Assembly (NCBI RefSeq): GCF_030582395.1 | Contig: NZ_CP104381.1 | Coordinates: forward strand, 1,488,001-1,552,000 | Length of the DNA stretch: 64,000 nucleotides | From: Ralstonia pickettii | Lineage (GTDB): Bacteria > Pseudomonadota > Gammaproteobacteria > Burkholderiales > Burkholderiaceae | Reading direction: 5' to 3' | Shown here: positions 29,326-37,992 of the stretch, in pieces | Layout: every line of letters begins with the position of its first letter | Numbering within the stretch: the first letter of the stretch is position 1 | Program-made: the position numbers and the translations under genes | The notes under the pieces: generated by a model | The model's input: only the letters and a program-made list of their open reading frames with translations | Database searches by the model: none | Told to the model about the DNA's origin: nothing

Positions 29326-30270
29326 TCAGTCGGGCGTCTGCGCCAGCTCGGTTAGCAGTTCCATGAACGCGCTGGCCAGTTCGCTGGGCGTGGCGGCGCT
29401 TCTGCGCAGCAGGCCGACGGGTTCCTTGGTGCCCGACGTGGCAATGTTCAGACGGGCAAGTTGACCGTGCGCCATGTCGTCGCCCGCTGCGCGCTCGGGG
29501 GTGATCCACACCGCATCGGATCGGCACGCCAGCAACCGTGCGACGGACACCGAAAGCGTTTCCGTCACGCCCGCCGGCAAGCGCAGCCCGTGCGTCTGGA
29601 ACAGCGCTTCGGTGTGATGGCGCGGCACCGTGCCCGGCGTGGCGATCACCAGCGGGTAATCCAGCACCGCCTGCAGCGAGGCCGACGCGCCCGGCAGCGT
29701 CAGCAGCGGATGCCCGGGCCGCACGACCAGCGCCAGCGGCTCTGCATACAGCAACTCGAACGACAGCCCCTGCATGCGGTCGGGCTCGGCCATGCGCCCG
29801 ACGATGAAATCGAGTTCGCCGGCCTTGAGCGCGGTCAGCAGCTCGACATTGGTGCCGGTGCGCAGCCGCACGCCGGCATGCGGGCGCTGTGTGTGCAGGC
29901 GGGCAATCGCCTGCGGCAGGAGGCTGCTGGCCACCGTCGGCAGGGCGCCCACATGCACGACCGGCGCGGAAGCGTCCGTCGATCCCATCAGCGCGGCGGT
30001 GGCCGATTCCAGCGCCTGCGTCACGCCCACTGCATGCCGAAGGAATTGCTCGCCGGCCGCGGTGAGCCGTGCGCCTTGCCGGCCGCGTTCCACGAGTTGC
30101 ACACCGGCAAGCGCTTCCAGTTCGCCCAGCGTTTTCGATACCGCCGGCTGGCTCAGATGCAAACGTTCGGCGGCGCGCCGGAGATTGCGCTCCTGCGCGA
30201 TGGCGACAAAGCAGCTCAGATGGCGAAAGCGGATGCGGGACGGCAAGTCCACTGAGAAGGTACTTTCCAT
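29326..30270 (-). CDS. pcaQ: LysR-family regulator of protocatechuate catabolism (PcaQ-type)
   Basis: A 314-residue LysR regulator. The N-terminal HTH is FVAIAQERNLRRAAERLHLS followed by QPAVSKTLGELE, which together with the RIRFRHLSCF lead-in is the PcaQ/GbpR/LysR-CbgR type. The remainder is a substrate-binding fold. It is divergent from pcaHG, the standard PcaQ arrangement, in which the regulator activates pca genes with beta-carboxymuconate or a related intermediate as co-inducer. An ATAAC/GTTAT palindrome overlaps its own start codon, suggesting autoregulation. Confidence 0.9.
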   Translation of the reverse strand: MESTFSVDLPSRIRFRHLSCFVAIAQERNLRRAAERLHLSQPAVSKTLGELEALAGVQLVERGRQGARLTAAGEQFLRHAVGVTQALESATAALMGSTDASAPVVHVGALPTVASSLLPQAIARLHTQRPHAGVRLRTGTNVELLTALKAGELDFIVGRMAEPDRMQGLSFELLYAEPLALVVRPGHPLLTLPGASASLQAVLDYPLVIATPGTVPRHHTEALFQTHGLRLPAGVTETLSVSVARLLACRSDAVWITPERAAGDDMAHGQLARLNIATSGTKEPVGLLRRSAATPSELASAFMELLTELAQTPD

Positions 30271-30297
30271 AACGTGGAGTTATCGATTTTCCGATAA
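30269..30297. promoter_or_regulatory. Probable PcaQ operator(s)
   Basis: Two overlapping inverted repeats: ATAAC 30269-30273 with GTTAT 30279-30283, close to the published PcaQ box (ATAACC-N4-GGTTAA), and TTATCG 30280-30285 with CGATAA 30292-30297. They lie between pcaQ and pcaH. Confidence 0.6.
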
Positions 30298-31112
<815 letters not shown>

Positions 31113-31113
<1 letters not shown>

Positions 31114-31808
31114 TGACCACGACCACACTGCGTGAATCGATCGAACGTGCGCAGGCAACGGCCATGACGACAACGCCGCCGTTCGCGCATTTCAACGAGA
31201 CCGCTTCGCAGACGGGCGGCCCCTACGTGCACATTGGCCTTGCACCGCGCCAGGCCGGCTTCGACATCTACAACAAGGAATTCGGCAGCGTCCTGACGAC
31301 GCCCGCCACACGCGGCGAACGCATCGCGCTGGAAGGCCGCGTCTACGATGGCTCGGGCTCGCTCGTGCGCGATGTGCTGATCGAGATCTGGCAAGCCAAT
31401 GCCGACGGCAAATACGCCCATCCGGCCGATCGACAAGATAAACCTGTCGACCCGGCATTCCGTGGCTGGGGCCGCGCCGGGGCGGATTTCGATACGGGCG
31501 TCTATCGTTTCGATACCATCAAGCCGGGCGCCGTGGCCGGCCGCAGCGGTACCACGCAGGCACCGCACATCTGCATGATCCTGTTTGCGCGCGGCATCAA
31601 CCTCGGCCTGCATACGCGCGTGTACTTCAGCGATGAGGCCGCAGCCAACGGCACGGACCCGGTGCTGAATGGCATCGAGTGGGAAGTGCGCCGCAAGACG
31701 CTGATTGCACAGCGCAGCGAGCGTAACGGCGAGGTGGTCTACACCTTCGACGTACGCTTGCAAGACACGCCGGATGGCGGCGCGGAGACAGTGTTCTTCG
31801 ATATCTGA
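31113..31808 (+). CDS. pcaG: Protocatechuate 3,4-dioxygenase, alpha subunit
   Basis: A 231-residue partner of PcaH with the same intradiol fold but without the iron ligands, as normal for the alpha chain. Recognisable segments are FNETASQTGGPYVHIGLAP, RGERIALEGRVYDG, LIEIWQANADGKYAHP and FDTIKPGAV. AAGGAG in the end of pcaH supports the ATG at 31113, and the ATGA overlap implies coupled translation. Only pcaH, pcaG and pcaQ occur here; the rest of the beta-ketoadipate pathway must be encoded elsewhere. Confidence 0.95.
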
Positions 31809-31832
31809 TCGCGGCATCACATCCGAGAGGCC

Positions 31833-31869
31833 ACGCCCGGCAGGTTCGCCCCGTCGGGCGTTGTTTTTT
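31833..31869 (+). terminator. Terminator after pcaG
   Basis: ACGCCCG 31833-31839 pairs with CGGGCGT 31855-31861 across a 15-base loop, followed by TG and seven T. Confidence 0.8.
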
Positions 31870-31953
31870 TCGCCGCCATCGAGACTTTCAGCGTGACGTC
31901 ATGCGGGCGTCGATAATGGGTGGATCGCCAGCCCGGCGTTTGACGACCCTGCC

Positions 31954-32538
31954 GTGACCCAGCTCACCCTTCCCGGATTCGAAGCCACCCCGCAATTGCC
32001 CGCGCATCGCCTGTTTCTGGCGATCAAGCCTGACGTGGATACCGCCGAGCGCATCGCGCGGCTGATCCAGCAATTGCGGCCCGTCGTGGGTTTCAAGGGC
32101 AAGGCGCTGCGTACAGAGCGCCTGCATGTCACGCTGCATCATCTGGGCGATTTCGTTCATCTGCCGCCTGAGGATGTCGTGGCGCGTGTGCGTGCAGCGG
32201 CAGACAGCCTGGCCATGCCCGCGTTCGACGCCACGTTCAACCAGGTGGTAAGCCTGCATGGCCGGCGCGATCATCGGCCGTTTGTGTTGCTGGGCGATGA
32301 GGGCGTGGGCGGCCTGATGGCGTTTCAGGCCGCGCTCGGCGAGGCGCTCGAGCATGCTGCAGTGCCGGTGCAGCGCGGGCCGTTCAAGCCGCACATTACA
32401 CTGTTGTATGACCGCGGAGGCTTTGCGGCGAAGGCAGTCGAGCCCATCACTTGGACCGTACGCGAGTTCGCTTTCATCCATAGCTGGCTCGGCAAGACGC
32501 GCTACGACGAACTCGGCCGCTGGGCGCTCAAAGGCTGA
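31954..32538 (+). CDS. thpR: RNA 2',3'-cyclic phosphodiesterase (2H family)
   Basis: A 194-residue 2H phosphoesterase of the LigT/ThpR family. The two catalytic HxTx motifs are HVTLHHLG (about residue 58) and HITLLYD (about 147), separated by the usual 85-90 residues. These enzymes hydrolyse 2',3'-cyclic phosphate ends and can ligate tRNA halves in vitro. The start is GTG at 31954 because no ATG precedes the conserved RLFLAIKP segment. It converges on the DsbA-family gene 12 bases away. Confidence 0.88.
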   Translation: MTQLTLPGFEATPQLPAHRLFLAIKPDVDTAERIARLIQQLRPVVGFKGKALRTERLHVTLHHLGDFVHLPPEDVVARVRAAADSLAMPAFDATFNQVVSLHGRRDHRPFVLLGDEGVGGLMAFQAALGEALEHAAVPVQRGPFKPHITLLYDRGGFAAKAVEPITWTVREFAFIHSWLGKTRYDELGRWALKG

Positions 32539-32549
32539 GCGCCACGTCG

Positions 32550-33245
32550 TTACGCACAGCCGTCCGGGCCGCAGACGGGGCCATCGGCTTCGCTCGCAGG
32601 GGCAAGCGTGCCGATGTGCTGTGTCAGCGCCTGCACCCAGGATTCCGGCTTGCCAAGCCACGGGCCGATGTCGATGATGCCCAGTTGGCCATCCGCATCT
32701 TCCAGCGCAAACGTCGGAAAACCCTGTCCGCCAACACGGTCGAGCCATTGCCGGCTCTGCGCGATGTGCTGCTGCGTGAGCGCGCCGGTCTGTCGCGCGT
32801 ATTCCGCGTCGAATGCTTCGGGGGATAGGCCGATCTCTGCTGCGAGCTCGCGCAGTACCGCCGCATCGGCAATGCGCCGGCCTTCTTCGTAATGCGCGCG
32901 TTGAACGCGATGGATCATGTCGAGCCCGCAGCCGCCGAGCGCCTCCGCCGCAAGGACCGCCGTAATGGGCGGCTCCGAATCCATCACTGCCGTGGTGTCG
33001 CGCAACAGACCTTTAAAGTAGGGCTCGCCGAATGGCTGGCCGGTCAACTCGGCAATGCGGTGGTCGTGCGGCATCACATAGTCGCGCCATTGGGGCGTGA
33101 CCGTACGGCGATTCGGGCCGGCAAGCATGCCGCCGCCGTGGAAGGCAATCGTGAGGCCCGACACCGTGCGCGCGGCCTCCACCAGCGGTGCGGCACCGTA
33201 GCACCAGCCGCACAGCGGGTCGTAGATGTAATGCAACGTCGTCAT
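32550..33245 (-). CDS. DsbA-family thioredoxin-fold protein
   Basis: A 231-residue cytoplasmic-looking DsbA-superfamily protein (no signal peptide). The active site Cys-Gly-Trp-Cys is at residues 12-15 in IYDPLCGWCYGAAP, an arrangement shared with FrnE-like and related oxidoreductases, and GGQGFPTFALE supplies the cis-Pro loop. The tail carries another Cys pair (VCGPDGC). Substrate unknown. It is 25 bases downstream of the MBL-fold gene on the same strand. Confidence 0.85.
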   Translation of the reverse strand: MTTLHYIYDPLCGWCYGAAPLVEAARTVSGLTIAFHGGGMLAGPNRRTVTPQWRDYVMPHDHRIAELTGQPFGEPYFKGLLRDTTAVMDSEPPITAVLAAEALGGCGLDMIHRVQRAHYEEGRRIADAAVLRELAAEIGLSPEAFDAEYARQTGALTQQHIAQSRQWLDRVGGQGFPTFALEDADGQLGIIDIGPWLGKPESWVQALTQHIGTLAPASEADGPVCGPDGCA

Positions 33246-33270
33246 GTTGTTTCCTCGGTGGCAGACCAGC

Positions 33271-34152
33271 TTACTGCGGCCACTTCATTTCGCCCTTGAT
33301 GACCTTCGCGCTCAGTTCCAGCGATGCATCTCCACCCAGCGTCGGATACGCCGCCTTCATCGCCTTGATCAGCTCCGCCGAGCTGTCGGCCTTTGCAGCT
33401 TGCAGTTCGAAGGTCTTCAGGTAGTCCGCCGTAAAGCGTACCGCGTCCAGCCCCTTTGGCATTGCACCCGTGAAGTGACCGGGCACTACGGTCGTCGGCT
33501 TGAGCGCTGTGATGTTGTCCAGCGTCTGCAACCAGCCCAGGCGCGATTCGCGCGTCTGCGTGTCGGCCACCCAAACGTGGTCGCCGCTGTTGACGACCAC
33601 GCCGCCGGCCACGGTCTTGATCGAAGGGATCCACAGATACGTGCGTGCCGCGTCCGGGCCGTTCAGTCCCTTGATCTCGATGGTGCGGCCTTCCAGCGTG
33701 AGGTGGTCGGCGTTCAGCACGTCGGGCAGCACGAGCGTCTTGGGCGCGTTGTCCTTCAGGATCGGGCCCCAGTAGGCGAGCTTGCCGTCCATCGATGCCT
33801 TGATGGCCGCAACGGTCTGCGGGGTGGCGACGATCTTCGCTCGCGGGAATGCCGCACGGATGACATCGAGCCCGAAGTAATAGTCCGGATCGCTCTGGCT
33901 GATGTAGACGGTGGTGAGCGTCTTGCCGCTGGCCTTGAGTTTCTGCACGAGGGCTTCCGCATCGCTGCGCTGGAATTGCGCGTCAATCAGGATGGCTTCG
34001 TGCGCACCGCTGATGATTTCCGACGACACCGGGAAGATGCCCTTGGCACCGGGGTTGTAAACCTCAAGATGCAATGGCGCCGGCGCGGCAGCGTGGGCAA
34101 CAGGACCGGCGCTGACAAGGCCGGCGGCAAGCAACGTGCGGAGCAGGGACAT
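33271..34152 (-). CDS. Exported MBL-fold protein with a degenerate metal motif
   Basis: A 293-residue protein with a signal peptide (cleavage near AHA-A, residue 22) and the metallo-beta-lactamase-fold pattern: EAILIDAQFQRSDAEALV, then the position of the HxHxDH motif, then GDHVWVAD and VVPGHF. At the motif it reads YISQSDPDYYFGLD, so the expected His residues are Gln, Asp and Tyr. It is therefore probably a non-hydrolytic or altered-metal member. The LysR gene is divergent across 109 bases and may control it together with the DsbA-like gene downstream. Confidence 0.75.
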   Translation of the reverse strand: MSLLRTLLAAGLVSAGPVAHAAAPAPLHLEVYNPGAKGIFPVSSEIISGAHEAILIDAQFQRSDAEALVQKLKASGKTLTTVYISQSDPDYYFGLDVIRAAFPRAKIVATPQTVAAIKASMDGKLAYWGPILKDNAPKTLVLPDVLNADHLTLEGRTIEIKGLNGPDAARTYLWIPSIKTVAGGVVVNSGDHVWVADTQTRESRLGWLQTLDNITALKPTTVVPGHFTGAMPKGLDAVRFTADYLKTFELQAAKADSSAELIKAMKAAYPTLGGDASLELSAKVIKGEMKWPQ

Positions 34153-34203
34153 CGGGGTTCTCCAGTCGGATGAAATGCGTGCAATGTCGCCACTGTAGGT
34201 TGC

Positions 34204-34260
34204 TTGATTCGATCAAAAAACCACCTAAGATGCGCATATTTGTTTCTCCATTCGATCAAA
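34204..34260. promoter_or_regulatory. Repeated ATTCGATCAAA element between the MBL-fold and LysR genes
   Basis: The 11-base element ATTCGATCAAA occurs exactly twice, at 34207-34217 and 34250-34260, 43 bases apart (about four helical turns). The first copy lies in the palindrome TTGAT-TCG-ATCAA (34204-34216). This fits LysR-type activation and recognition sites. Confidence 0.5.
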
Positions 34261-34261
34261 T

Positions 34262-35164
34262 ATGGATCGCATCACGTCGGCCGAAGTGTTTGTGGCGATT
34301 GTCGAGCGCGGCAGCCTGAGCGCCGCCGCCGAAGCGCTCGACATGTCGCGCGCGATGGTCACGCGCTATCTGGCGCAGATGGAGGCGTGGTCCGGCGCGC
34401 GGCTGCTGCATCGAACGACGCGCCGCATCGGCCTGACACCCGCCGGCGAGGCCACGCTTGCACGCTGCCGCCAGATGCTGGAAATCGCTTCACAGATGGC
34501 CGTGGCGGATGGCCCAGAAGCCGATACGCCGCGCGGGCTCCTGCGCATTGCCTGCGCGCAGTCCCTGGCGCAGCAGACGTTGAGCGCGGCGGTGACGGCC
34601 TACCTGCGGCGCTATCCGCAAACGGCCGTCGATCTGGTGGTCGACAACCGCACCATCAACCTCGTGGAAGAACGCATCGACCTGGCCGTGCGCATCACCA
34701 ACGACCTTGATCCGAACCTGATTGCGCGGCCGCTGGGCATGTGCGAATCCGTCGTGGTGGCGGCACCGTCTTACCTGGCCGCGCACGGTACGCCGCGCCG
34801 CGTGCAAGACCTGGCCGTTCACAACTGCCTTACGTATACGTACTTCGGCAAAAGCCTGTGGAAGTTCACCGAGGCGAAGACGGGCGCGCCGTCGGACGTG
34901 CCGGTGGGCGGCAATCTGAGTGCGAATGAATCGATGGTGCTGCTGGCGGCGGCGCGAGAGGGCGCGGGCGTTGCGTTGCAGCCCGTGTTTGCTGCCGCGC
35001 CGCTGATCGCCAGCGGGCAACTCGTGCGTTTGTTGCCGGACCACGTGCCGCAGGCGCTGGGCATTCACGGCGTGTACAGCTCGCGCAGGCAGATGCCGGC
35101 GGCGCTGCGGGCGATGCTGGATTTTCTGGTGGACTGGTTCAGGGCGCAGCCGAACGTCACGTGA
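34262..35164 (+). CDS. LysR-family transcriptional regulator
   Basis: A 300-residue LysR protein of the CrgA/DsdC-like branch. The N-terminal HTH MDRITSAEVFVAIVERGSLS then AAAEALDMSRAMVTRYLAQM is followed by RLLHRTTRR and the two-lobed effector domain (AVRITNDLDPNLIARPLG, ESVVVAAPSYLAAHG). It is divergent from the MBL-fold gene, its probable target. The start codon follows directly on the second ATTCGATCAAA repeat. The 3' end overlaps the convergent MFS gene by eight bases. Confidence 0.88.
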   Translation: MDRITSAEVFVAIVERGSLSAAAEALDMSRAMVTRYLAQMEAWSGARLLHRTTRRIGLTPAGEATLARCRQMLEIASQMAVADGPEADTPRGLLRIACAQSLAQQTLSAAVTAYLRRYPQTAVDLVVDNRTINLVEERIDLAVRITNDLDPNLIARPLGMCESVVVAAPSYLAAHGTPRRVQDLAVHNCLTYTYFGKSLWKFTEAKTGAPSDVPVGGNLSANESMVLLAAAREGAGVALQPVFAAAPLIASGQLVRLLPDHVPQALGIHGVYSSRRQMPAALRAMLDFLVDWFRAQPNVT

Positions 35165-36368
35165 TCCCGGAAGACTTTCCTCGCATTGCCAATAAGCCCA
35201 ATGCCAGCACGCAAAACACCGCACCCGCGTGGAATGTTGCGGCTGCGCCAAGCTTGTCCCACAGCAGCCCTGCAAGAACGCTGGCCGCTAGCATGGCCAG
35301 TCCGCTCACCAGGTTGAACATGCCGTACGCCGTGCCGCGCAAATCGGCCGGTGCGGTATCAGCGACCATGGTTGCGAGCAAGCCCTGCGTAATGCCCATA
35401 TGCACGCCCCACAGCGCCACGCCTGCGACGACCACGCTCCAGTGAGCGGACAGGCCGAGCACCACATCGGCGGCAATCAATACCACCAGCCCAAGCGCGA
35501 GCAGCTTCGTGTGGCTCATGCGGTCAGAGAGCGTGCCGAACGGATACGCCGCCAGCGCATAGACGATGTTCATCGCCACCATGACCAGCGGCACCAGCGC
35601 CAGAGGAATGCCGCCTTGCTGTGCCCGCAGCACCAGGAACGCTTCGGAAAACCGCGCGAGCGTGAAGACCGCGCCGATCATCACCACCCACCAGTACGCG
35701 CTGTTCAGCCGCTGCAGATTGTCGCGGCGGATCGGGTTGGTGCGGCGGGCACCGTTGTGGGTTTCGGGCTCGCGCAGGCCGAACATCAGCAGCGCAACAG
35801 AGAGCAGCCCTGGCACCACGGCCACCCAGAACACGGCGCGAAAATCATCCGCCCACAGCAGCATCAGACCCACCGCCAGAAGCGGCCCCAGAAATGCACC
35901 CACGGTATCGAGCGACTGCCGCAGCCCGAAGGCCGCGCCGCGCAACGCGGACGGGGCAATGTCGGCGACCAGCGCATCACGCGGTGCCCCGCGGATGCCC
36001 TTGCCGACGCGGTCCAGCAGGCGCGCCGTCAGCACAATGCCAACCGTGGGCGCGATGGCGAACAGCGGTTTGGACAGCGCGCCCAGCGCATAGCCGAACA
36101 CCGCCAGGCCCTTGCGCTTGCCAAGGTAGTCGCTGAGCGTGCCGGAGAATATCTTGACGATGAGTGCAGTCGATTCTCCCAGGCCCTCGATCACCCCGAC
36201 CGACAGGGCGCTTGCGCCCAGCGCCGACACCATGAACAACGGCAGCAGGCTGTGGATCATCTCGGAGGCGATGTCCATCAGCAGGCTGACGCAACCGAGC
36301 ACCCAGATGCCGGCGGGCATCTGGCGCAGGCCGCCGGGCGGCTGGGTGTCGGTTGGAGGGGATGCCAA
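35157..36368 (-). CDS. MFS transporter
   Basis: A 403-residue transporter with twelve predicted membrane segments. The MFS loop motif between segments 2 and 3 reads SGTLSDYLGKRKGLAVFGY, and a second copy occurs in the C-half (FGTLSDRMSHTKLL). RVGKGIRGAPRDALVAD is characteristic of a subgroup of predicted exporters. Substrate unknown. It is the last gene of a leftward trio, 29 bases after the PEP-mutase-like gene. Confidence 0.87.
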   Translation of the reverse strand: MASPPTDTQPPGGLRQMPAGIWVLGCVSLLMDIASEMIHSLLPLFMVSALGASALSVGVIEGLGESTALIVKIFSGTLSDYLGKRKGLAVFGYALGALSKPLFAIAPTVGIVLTARLLDRVGKGIRGAPRDALVADIAPSALRGAAFGLRQSLDTVGAFLGPLLAVGLMLLWADDFRAVFWVAVVPGLLSVALLMFGLREPETHNGARRTNPIRRDNLQRLNSAYWWVVMIGAVFTLARFSEAFLVLRAQQGGIPLALVPLVMVAMNIVYALAAYPFGTLSDRMSHTKLLALGLVVLIAADVVLGLSAHWSVVVAGVALWGVHMGITQGLLATMVADTAPADLRGTAYGMFNLVSGLAMLAASVLAGLLWDKLGAAATFHAGAVFCVLALGLLAMRGKSSGIT

Positions 36369-36397
36369 GATCGGCTGCGATCGCCCGGCGGCAAGCC

Positions 36398-37225
36398 TCA
36401 GGCGAACGGCGCAAACAGCCCGTTGAGCTTGGCTCCACTGGCGGCATCGCGCGCAAAGTTGAACGTCCCGGCGGTGCGCAGTTCTTCCGCCGCCCGCATG
36501 AATGCACCCATGGCTACGCGTGCCAGCGTCGCGCCTACGCTGATGCGCTTGACGCCCAATTCGGTCAACTCGGCCACGCTCAAGTTGCCGTCGGCAAAAC
36601 CCATCAGCACGTTGAGCGGGCGGTCGATCTCGCGCAGCACGGTGGCGATCTCGTCGCGTGTTTTCAGGCCGGGGGCGTACAGCACGTCGGCGCCGGCGTC
36701 CTGGAAGGCCTGCAGGCGGCGGATCGTGTCGGCCAGGTCGTTGCGACCGTGCAGGTGGTTTTCGGCGCGCGCGGTGAGCGTGAACGGAAACGGCAACGCG
36801 CGCGCAGCCTCCACCGCAGCGCGCACGCGGTCGACCGAAGCCTCCAGCGAATAGATGGGCGCATCTGCGCGCCCCGTCGCGTCTTCAATCGAGCCGCCGA
36901 CGATGCCGGTGGCGCCTGCCAGGCGGATGGTCTCTGCCACGGTTTCCGGCGCATCGCCAAAGCCGTTTTCCAGATCGGCAGCCATGGGCACATCCGTGGC
37001 GGCCGCCAAGTCAGCCACATGCGCGAGGATGGTGTCGCGGCCGACGCCATAGTCAGGCAGCCCGCGCGAGAACGCAAAGCCGGCGCTGGTGCTGGTCAAT
37101 GCTTCGAAGCCCAGCGATGCGAGCAGCCGGGCCGAGCCAGGGTCCCACGGGTTCGGGATCACGAAGGTGCCGCTGCGTTCATGCAGCGCGCGGAAGGCGC
37201 GGGCTTTTTCGATCTGGGTCGGCAT
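36398..37225 (-). CDS. Isocitrate lyase/PEP mutase superfamily protein
   Basis: A 275-residue TIM-barrel protein of the PEP mutase/ICL superfamily. Recognisable parts are VIPNPWDPGSARLLASLGFE, TSTSAGFAFSRGLPD, ADLENGFGD in the metal-binding position, and GGSIEDATG. The catalytic Cys loop (KKCG) of true isocitrate and methylisocitrate lyases is not visible, so it is likely a PEP-mutase-like or oxaloacetate-hydrolase-like enzyme. Only three bases separate it from the isomerase-like gene upstream, so the two are almost certainly cotranscribed. Confidence 0.83.
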   Translation of the reverse strand: MPTQIEKARAFRALHERSGTFVIPNPWDPGSARLLASLGFEALTSTSAGFAFSRGLPDYGVGRDTILAHVADLAAATDVPMAADLENGFGDAPETVAETIRLAGATGIVGGSIEDATGRADAPIYSLEASVDRVRAAVEAARALPFPFTLTARAENHLHGRNDLADTIRRLQAFQDAGADVLYAPGLKTRDEIATVLREIDRPLNVLMGFADGNLSVAELTELGVKRISVGATLARVAMGAFMRAAEELRTAGTFNFARDAASGAKLNGLFAPFA

Positions 37226-37228
37226 GGG

Positions 37229-37927
37229 CTATCCGGTCTGAAGTGGACGAGGGGTGGACTGCATTGCTGCGGCACAGGCGAGTGCATCGTCGAGGCGGTC
37301 ATTGCCCCAGAGCATCGCGTCGCCGACAAAGAACGTTGGAGCGCCAAAGATGCCACGAATCTGCGCGGCGTGCGTCTGCTCGCGCAGGCGGGGCTTGCTG
37401 GCGTCGGACTGCACCTGCGCAAGGATCGCGGCCGCAGGCAGACCGAGCGCGGTCAGCTCTTCGGCCACGGCCTCGGGCGTGTGAATGTCGCGGTCCTGGG
37501 CGAAATTGCGCAGCATGATGCGCTGGCAAAAGGCGCCGACCCACGGGGTGTCTGCGCCGAGCAGCGACACCCGCAACGGCAGGACGGAGGCGCGCGGAAA
37601 CGTGCTCGGCTGCGTCCAGGGCAAGTCGTGTTTGGCGCATTCGCGCGCCATGTCCTGCCAGACGTAATGCCCTTTGGCCCGTTGCAGCACAAACGGCGAA
37701 CTGGCCCAGCCGAGTGACTGAAAAATCGGCCCCAGCAGGAAGGGTTTCCATGCGACTTGCACACCAAGTTGCACTGCGGCCGCCTCGATGCGCATCACGC
37801 TCAGGTAGCTGTAATTGCTCGCGAAGTCGAACCAGAACTCGACGGTGGGCGCGGGGACGAGCGGCTCCCATGTGGCGTTGTAAGCGGCGTGCCGGGGTGC
37901 GGTGTGCGGGCGGGCGAGGGTGTCCAT
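37229..37927 (-). CDS. 2-hydroxychromene-2-carboxylate isomerase family protein (DsbA/kappa-GST fold)
   Basis: A 232-residue protein of the HCCA isomerase family. The N-terminal thioredoxin part contains VEFWFDFASNYSYLSVMRIE with the Ser expected to bind glutathione, PFLLGPIFQSLGW, and the C-terminal FGAPTFFVGDAMLWGNDRLD typical of the family. Such enzymes isomerise naphthalene-pathway intermediates with glutathione, but most genomic copies have unknown substrates, and no aromatic pathway genes adjoin. The extra 25 residues at the N-terminus are Ala/His/Pro-rich. Confidence 0.85.
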   Translation of the reverse strand: MDTLARPHTAPRHAAYNATWEPLVPAPTVEFWFDFASNYSYLSVMRIEAAAVQLGVQVAWKPFLLGPIFQSLGWASSPFVLQRAKGHYVWQDMARECAKHDLPWTQPSTFPRASVLPLRVSLLGADTPWVGAFCQRIMLRNFAQDRDIHTPEAVAEELTALGLPAAAILAQVQSDASKPRLREQTHAAQIRGIFGAPTFFVGDAMLWGNDRLDDALACAAAMQSTPRPLQTG

Positions 37928-37992
37928 GCGGCCTCCAACATGATGTCGTTGGCGGCATTACACGTGGGGCGCGGTACGCGTTCAAACGCCTT

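Noticed and set aside
29326..30270. pcaQ as regulator of the cystine symporter tcyP
   Set aside because: The genes converge through a bidirectional terminator, and the LysR promoter side faces pcaHG.
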